In this document: positions 8,611 to 11,951 of the stretch, piece after piece | Layout: each line of letters begins with the position of its first letter | Numbering within the stretch: the first letter of the stretch is position 1 | Origin: Flavobacteriales bacterium UBA3431 | Lineage (GTDB): Bacteria; Bacteroidota; Bacteroidia; Flavobacteriales; Schleiferiaceae | NCBI GenBank assembly: GCA_002381225.1 | Contig: DFSS01000059.1 | Span: 8,678-20,628, forward strand | Length of the DNA: 11,951 nucleotides | Direction: 5' to 3' | Translations under genes and position numbers: made by a program | The notes under the pieces: generated by a model | The model's database searches: none | Told to the model about the DNA's origin: nothing | The model's input: the letters and a program-made list of their open reading frames with translations, nothing else

Positions 8611-8624
8611 GTAGTCCTGACTAC
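8611..8624 (+). other. small inverted repeat in the rpmI-rplT spacer
   Basis: The 81-nt spacer 8569-8649 is unusually long for this cluster. It contains GTAGT and ACTAC flanking a CCTG loop, a 5-bp perfect hairpin. A further GTTTG (8573-8577) and CAAAC (8596-8600) could pair around an 18-nt loop. In other bacteria L20 represses this operon by binding an RNA structure near rpmI/rplT. Whether this spacer serves that role is inference, and I could not match it to a known L20 leader. Confidence 0.25.
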
Positions 8625-8649
8625 CGCGCTGCCAAAAAAAATGTAAACT

Positions 8650-8994
8650 ATGCCACGTTCAGTAAACAATGTCGCCTCTCGTGCCCGTCGCAAACGCGTG
8701 ATGGCCATGGCCAAAGGCTACTTCGGCCGCCGCAAAAATGTGTGGACGGTCGCTAAAAACGCCGTCGAGAAAGGTCTGCAGTATGCATACCGCGATCGCC
8801 GCAACAAAAAACGCAACTTCCGTGCTTTGTGGATTGCTCGTATCAACGCTGGAGCTCGTATCAACGGGATTTCGTACAGCCAATTGATGGGCAAGCTGCA
8901 CGCCAACAACATTGAACTCAACCGCAAGGTATTGGCCGATTTGGCCATGAACCACCCGGAAGCGTTCAAAGCCGTTGTCGATAAAGTGAAGTAA
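8650..8994 (+). CDS. rplT: 50S ribosomal protein L20
   Basis: Large-subunit assembly protein of 114 residues that binds 23S rRNA and in several bacteria also represses its own operon. The N-terminal extension [20 protein letters not shown] (2-21) and [10 protein letters not shown] (21-30) are typical of bL20. The globular part begins near [12 protein letters not shown] (60-71). The ATG at 8650 gives the canonical N-terminus. It is the last gene of the thrS cluster, and a strong terminator begins 20 nt after its stop. Confidence 0.97.
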   Translation: MPRSVNNVASRARRKRVMAMAKGYFGRRKNVWTVAKNAVEKGLQYAYRDRRNKKRNFRALWIARINAGARINGISYSQLMGKLHANNIELNRKVLADLAMNHPEAFKAVVDKVK

Positions 8995-9014
8995 GTAAGG
9001 TTCTGCTGATTATG

Positions 9015-9047
9015 AAAAGCCGGTGCACATGCATCGGCTTTTTTTTT
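9015..9047 (+). terminator. intrinsic terminator after rplT
   Basis: A 12-bp stem (9015-9026 with 9031-9042, including one G-T wobble at 9023/9034) closes on the tetraloop ACAT, with GGC/GCC-rich pairs in its middle. It is followed by an unbroken T run ending at 9047, nine T in all from 9039. It is a textbook Rho-independent terminator for the thrS-infC-rpmI-rplT transcript. On the minus strand the same hairpin is followed by only four T, so it would act weakly on the converging ridA-lpdA-ABC transcript. Confidence 0.93.
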
Positions 9048-9068
9048 GCGCCTTCGCTGCCTAGAAGC

Positions 9069-9094
9069 ACCACGTCTGAGCGGCGCTACGTGGT
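9069..9094 (-). other. hairpin just downstream of the ABC ATPase gene
   Basis: A perfect 7-bp inverted repeat (ACCACGT at 9069-9075, ACGTGGT at 9088-9094) surrounds a 12-nt loop, within which AGC/GCT can pair again. It starts 5 nt after the minus-strand stop codon at 9100. No T run follows on the minus strand, so it is not a classical intrinsic terminator. It could be a 3'-end stabilising structure of the converging transcript. Confidence 0.4.
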
Positions 9095-9099
9095 CAGAA

Positions 9100-10020
9100 C
9101 TATGATTGGCGCGTGTACCAACGCTGTTCGCCCTCTTCCCAAATCTGGATGGCCTCCGAGCCCGAGCGTTCTATCCGGCCTCGGGATGCTGTGATGGGAA
9201 CCTGGGACTCAGCTAGGTGTTCGGGGCGCAGGTACCACGTTTGGTCCACAACAAAGGCCGCAGGATGTGTGGCGAGGTCTGCCGGAACGGAGAACGTGGG
9301 GCGTTCATTGATTCGCCCAAAGGCATGGGCCATGGCGTGGGTCTTCGGACGCGCGTAGACCTGTTCTGGCGTACCCGACTCGACAATGCTCCCATCCTGC
9401 ATGACATCAATCCGATTGGCCCATTCCATGGCGTCCCGTACATCGTGGACGACCATGACCACCGTCGCACCGGAACGCTGCTGCCAATCGCGCAGCATGT
9501 CTTGCAAGCGACGTTTGTGGTAGGGGTCAAGGTGGGAAAAGGGTTCATCCAACAAGAGCACCCCTGGCCGGCCGATGAGCGCTTGACCTATGGCGAGGCG
9601 TTGCAGTTCGCCACCGGAGAGACCGCGTGCTTTTTCGGTCAATGCGGGCGCAAGATCGAGGGTTTTAATCCAGGTGCGCACGGCACGGTCTTCGGACGCT
9701 TCGCTGCGAATGCCGGCATATTCGAGGAGGTTGTCACGGACCGTCTTGAAGGGCATCTGGCCGAAATCTTGCCGCACCATTTTGATCCGGGGATGCCCGG
9801 GAACCAACGGCACGCGAATATGCGGGGTACTGCCGTACCACACTTTGCCCTCGTCCGGCACCATGCGCGCACCCAAGATGTTTAGAAACGTGCTCTTGCC
9901 CGATCCCGAAGGACCGAGCAAGGCGACAATTTCGCCGCTTTCGGCCTGCCATTCCTGCACAGAGAGCAAGAATCGCTCAAACCCATGAAGGACATTGGCG
10001 GCGCGAAGACGGATAGGCAT
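9100..10020 (-). CDS. ABC transporter ATP-binding protein with TOBE-like C-terminus
   Basis: Cytoplasmic ATPase subunit of an importer-type ABC transporter, 306 residues. The nucleotide-binding domain is complete: Walker A GPSGSGKST (36-44), Q-loop Gln84, signature LSGGELQR (134-141), Walker B LLLDEP (155-160), D-loop SHLD (162-165) and H-loop His192. Residues 240-306 form an extra domain. Its LRPEHL (264-269) recalls the RPE motif of TOBE domains in the PotA/MalK/FbpC group, so a polyamine-, sugar- or iron-type transporter is possible, but the substrate cannot be told. No permease or binding protein is next to it. Its ATG follows the lpdA stop by a single base, so it is probably co-translated with lpdA. 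Confidence 0.88.
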   Translation of the reverse strand: MPIRLRAANVLHGFERFLLSVQEWQAESGEIVALLGPSGSGKSTFLNILGARMVPDEGKVWYGSTPHIRVPLVPGHPRIKMVRQDFGQMPFKTVRDNLLEYAGIRSEASEDRAVRTWIKTLDLAPALTEKARGLSGGELQRLAIGQALIGRPGVLLLDEPFSHLDPYHKRRLQDMLRDWQQRSGATVVMVVHDVRDAMEWANRIDVMQDGSIVESGTPEQVYARPKTHAMAHAFGRINERPTFSVPADLATHPAAFVVDQTWYLRPEHLAESQVPITASRGRIERSGSEAIQIWEEGEQRWYTRQS

Positions 10021-10021
10021 G

Positions 10022-11407
10022 TTATAGGTGGATGACTTCGTCGTAGGCCGCTGCGGTGGCTTCCATGACCGCCTCGCTCATCGTCGGATGCGGATGCACC
10101 GTCTTGAGTAGTTCCATACCCGTTGTTTCCAGTTTTCGGGCCGCGACGATTTCCGCAATCATTTCGGTCACGTTGGCGCCAATCATATGCGCTCCGAGGA
10201 GTTCGCCGTACTTGGCATCGTAAATCATCTTGACAAAACCGTCTTTTGCGCCGGCAGCCGAAGCTTTGCCTGAGGCGCTGAAGGGAAATTTACCCACCTT
10301 GATCTCGTAGCCGGCTTCCTTGGCCGCCTTTTCGGTCATTCCGACCGAAGCGATTTCAGGCGAACAATAGGTACATCCAGGGATGTTGCCGTAATCCAGT
10401 GCGGCCGGATGGTGGCCCGCAATGGCTTCAACGCAAATAATGCCTTCTGCCGACGCTACGTGAGCGAGGGCTTGGCCCTTCACAATGTCCCCAATGGCGT
10501 AATAGCCAGGAACACTCGTGCGGTACATGTCGTCGACTACCACGCGGCCTTGTTCGGTTTTGATTCCCACCGACTCCAATCCAATGTTCTCGATGTTGGT
10601 CGCGACCCCTACGGCGCTCAAGACGACGTCGCACTCCAAGGTTTGTTCTCCTTTCGCGTTTTTGTAGGTCACCACACAACCCTTGCCCGAGGTATCCACT
10701 TTGGTTACCTCCGTGCCCGTTTGGATGTCGATGCCGCTCTTCTTGAAGGTGCGCTCCAAGGCTTGCGAAACGTCGACGTCCTCATTGGGTACAATGTTCG
10801 GCAGGTATTCCATGATGGTCACCTTCGTACCCATGGCGTGGTAGACATAGGCAAACTCGACCCCAATGGCCCCGGATCCGACAATAACCATGGATTTGGG
10901 CTGGGTGGCCAAGGTCATTGCTTCGCGGTAGCCGATGATTTTCTTGCCGTCCTGGGGAAGGCTGGGCAGTTGCCGCGAACGACCTCCGGTGGCCAAAATA
11001 ATGTGCTTGGCACTCAGAATCTGAGTCCCTTGGTCGCCCTTCACTTCCAATTTCTTGCCGGGAAGCACTTTGCCGTAGCCCATGACCACATCAATCTTGT
11101 TCTTTTTCATCAAGAATTGAATGCCTTTGCTCATTCCGTCCGCCACATCGCGGCTGCGCTTGACCACTTTGCCAAAATCGTGGGTCGCCTCCTTCACGGT
11201 GATCCCATAATCTTCTGCGTGCTGAATGTATTCGAACACTTGGGCGCTCTTGATCAACGCTTTTGTGGGAATACATCCCCAGTTGAGGCAAACACCGCCG
11301 AGGTTTTCTTTTTCTACCACCGCGGTCTTCAGACCCAATTGACTTGCGCGAATCGCCGCTACATAGCCGCCCGGGCCAGAGCCCAAAACAATCACATCGT
11401 ATTCCAT
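10022..11407 (-). CDS. lpdA: dihydrolipoyl dehydrogenase (E3)
   Basis: FAD-dependent disulfide oxidoreductase that reoxidises dihydrolipoamide of the pyruvate/2-oxoglutarate/branched-chain dehydrogenase complexes and the glycine-cleavage system, passing electrons to NAD. Its 461 residues are the normal length. The FAD-binding GSGPGG (9-14), redox pair Cys40/Cys45 in GGVCLNWGCIPTK, NAD-binding GSGAIG (177-182) followed by Glu200, second FAD motif AIGD (304-307) and active-site HPHPTMSE (438-445, His440 with Glu445) are all present. Glu200 at the end of the second NAD strand fits NAD rather than NADP. E1/E2 genes are not adjacent, so this may be an E3 shared by several complexes. The gene starts 22 nt after ridA. 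Confidence 0.96.
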   Translation of the reverse strand: MEYDVIVLGSGPGGYVAAIRASQLGLKTAVVEKENLGGVCLNWGCIPTKALIKSAQVFEYIQHAEDYGITVKEATHDFGKVVKRSRDVADGMSKGIQFLMKKNKIDVVMGYGKVLPGKKLEVKGDQGTQILSAKHIILATGGRSRQLPSLPQDGKKIIGYREAMTLATQPKSMVIVGSGAIGVEFAYVYHAMGTKVTIMEYLPNIVPNEDVDVSQALERTFKKSGIDIQTGTEVTKVDTSGKGCVVTYKNAKGEQTLECDVVLSAVGVATNIENIGLESVGIKTEQGRVVVDDMYRTSVPGYYAIGDIVKGQALAHVASAEGIICVEAIAGHHPAALDYGNIPGCTYCSPEIASVGMTEKAAKEAGYEIKVGKFPFSASGKASAAGAKDGFVKMIYDAKYGELLGAHMIGANVTEMIAEIVAARKLETTGMELLKTVHPHPTMSEAVMEATAAAYDEVIHL

Positions 11408-11429
11408 CGTGTTCTATTTAGTTGGATGT

Positions 11430-11813
11430 TCACAAAGGTAGGTAGGCCGTCGCAGAAATCTCGACCCGAACACCCTTTGGCAAGCCCAGGACCGCGACGG
11501 TTTCTCGCGCTGGGGCGGATTCGCCAAAAATCTGTGCGTAGTAGGTATTCACTTGGGAAAAAAGGGCCATGTCCGTTAAAAAGATGCTGCATTTCACGAC
11601 ATCTTTCGGGGTGGCTCCTGCCGCGTCGAGCACGGCACATAGATTTTTCAACACCCATTGCACTTCCTCGGCCAAGGTGGCCATTTTTAGTTCTCCGGTT
11701 GCTGGATCCATGGCTATCTGCCCGGAAACGAATACAAAGTTGCCAGCCCGAACGGCTTGGCTGTATGGGCCAATGGGTTCTGGTGCCGCTTGGCTGTGAA
11801 TAATCTCTCGCAT
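11430..11813 (-). CDS. ridA: RidA family enamine/imine deaminase
   Basis: Small cytoplasmic protein that hydrolyses reactive enamine/imine intermediates such as 2-aminoacrylate released by PLP enzymes. From the ATG at 11813 it has 127 residues, the family norm. PIGPYSQAV (13-21) with Tyr17, GQIAMDP (31-37), and the substrate-binding Arg103 (PARETV) and Glu118 (VEIS) match RidA of known structure. The frame stays open upstream to 11897, but those 28 residues are not family-like, so the inner ATG is preferred. No good -7 box precedes it; a weak CGAATTTG is at 11835-11842. It is the first gene of a ridA-lpdA-ABC series. Confidence 0.94.
   Translation of the reverse strand: MREIIHSQAAPEPIGPYSQAVRAGNFVFVSGQIAMDPATGELKMATLAEEVQWVLKNLCAVLDAAGATPKDVVKCSIFLTDMALFSQVNTYYAQIFGESAPARETVAVLGLPKGVRVEISATAYLPL
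11432..11439 (-). promoter_or_regulatory. -7 promoter box before lpdA, inside the end of ridA
   Basis: The minus strand reads TACCTTTG, an exact TAnnTTTG match and the same octamer as the thrS box. It spans the last Leu-Pro-Leu codons of ridA and ends 24 nt before the lpdA ATG, which would leave a leader of about 20 nt. No clear TTTG -33 partner is seen; TTTC lies closer than the usual spacing. Codon constraint could also create the match, so lpdA may have its own promoter or simply be read from ridA. Confidence 0.45.
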
Positions 11814-11856
11814 GGGAATTTCGCTTGTTTCAGCCAAATTCGGTATTCTTGGTGAC

Positions 11857-11951
11857 ATGAACACATTCCCGCGCACAATACCGTCAGCTCTACCCACCCC
11901 TCGACATATCGCCCATACCGTCTTGAACGGGCAATTAATTCCTTGGCACGG
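11857..11951 (+). CDS. possible 5' end of a divergent gene, cut by window edge
   Basis: An ATG at 11857 opens a plus-strand frame of 31 codons that runs off the right edge without a stop. I do not recognise the product: it has no signal peptide or membrane segment and begins MNTFPRTIPSALP. A near-match -7 box, TATTCTTG (11844-11851, one mismatch to TAnnTTTG), lies 5 nt ahead of the ATG, similar to the spacing at menB. The region 11814-11856 would then be a divergent intergenic space with ridA. It may equally be chance. Confidence 0.35.
   Translation, partial: MNTFPRTIPSALPTPRHIAHTVLNGQLIPWH

Noticed and set aside
10409..11803. 464-codon open frame on the plus strand, antisense to lpdA and ridA
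   Set aside because: It lies wholly opposite two well-supported genes, and its translation shows no recognisable domain. Long antisense frames are expected from the codon bias of GC-rich genes.
1..11951. CRISPR arrays, insertion sequences, tRNA or rRNA genes, or a new multi-gene system
   Set aside because: No direct-repeat arrays, transposase motifs, terminal repeats or RNA-gene signatures were seen. Nearly all the sequence is explained by conserved housekeeping genes.

Overview
The window is ordinary core-genome DNA, most likely from a member of the Bacteroidota, probably a fairly GC-rich flavobacterium-type organism. The evidence is threefold. Exact copies of the Bacteroidota -7 promoter box TAnnTTTG sit just upstream of several genes. 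Most starts lack a convincing Shine-Dalgarno sequence. The protein families are an aerobic heterotroph's set: menaquinone synthesis, dihydrolipoyl dehydrogenase, RidA and the translation genes. The taxon is inferred, not proven.

Layout. Positions 1-5749 (minus strand) hold a tightly packed menaquinone operon read menI-menF-menD-menB-menA-menC, with menC cut by the left edge. The junctions are ATGA, TAATG, a 10-nt gap, TTGA (menA starts with TTG) and a 4-nt gap. Together the products take chorismate to isochorismate (MenF), SEPHCHC (MenD), then after the missing MenH step to o-succinylbenzoate (MenC). After the missing MenE step they make DHNA-CoA (MenB), DHNA (MenI) and the prenylated quinone precursor (MenA). 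menE and menH are not in the window; menE may lie beyond the left edge.

A 60-bp divergent intergenic region (5750-5809) holds two face-to-face promoter boxes. Rightward from it runs the classical thrS-infC-rpmI-rplT translation cluster (5810-8994), ending in a strong intrinsic terminator at 9015-9047. infC appears to start at a CTG codon, in keeping with the rare starts known for IF3 genes.

Positions 9100-11813 (minus) hold ridA, lpdA and a stand-alone ABC-transporter ATPase, the last only 1 nt behind lpdA. At the right edge a possible plus-strand gene begins (11857), cut after 31 codons.

I found no mobile element, CRISPR array, tRNA, rRNA or novel defence-like system. The points worth a second look are the placement of the promoter boxes (two would give nearly leaderless mRNAs for menI and menB), an Asp-to-Glu change in the MenD thiamine-diphosphate/magnesium motif, the CTG start of infC, and the orphan ATPase coupled to lpdA.
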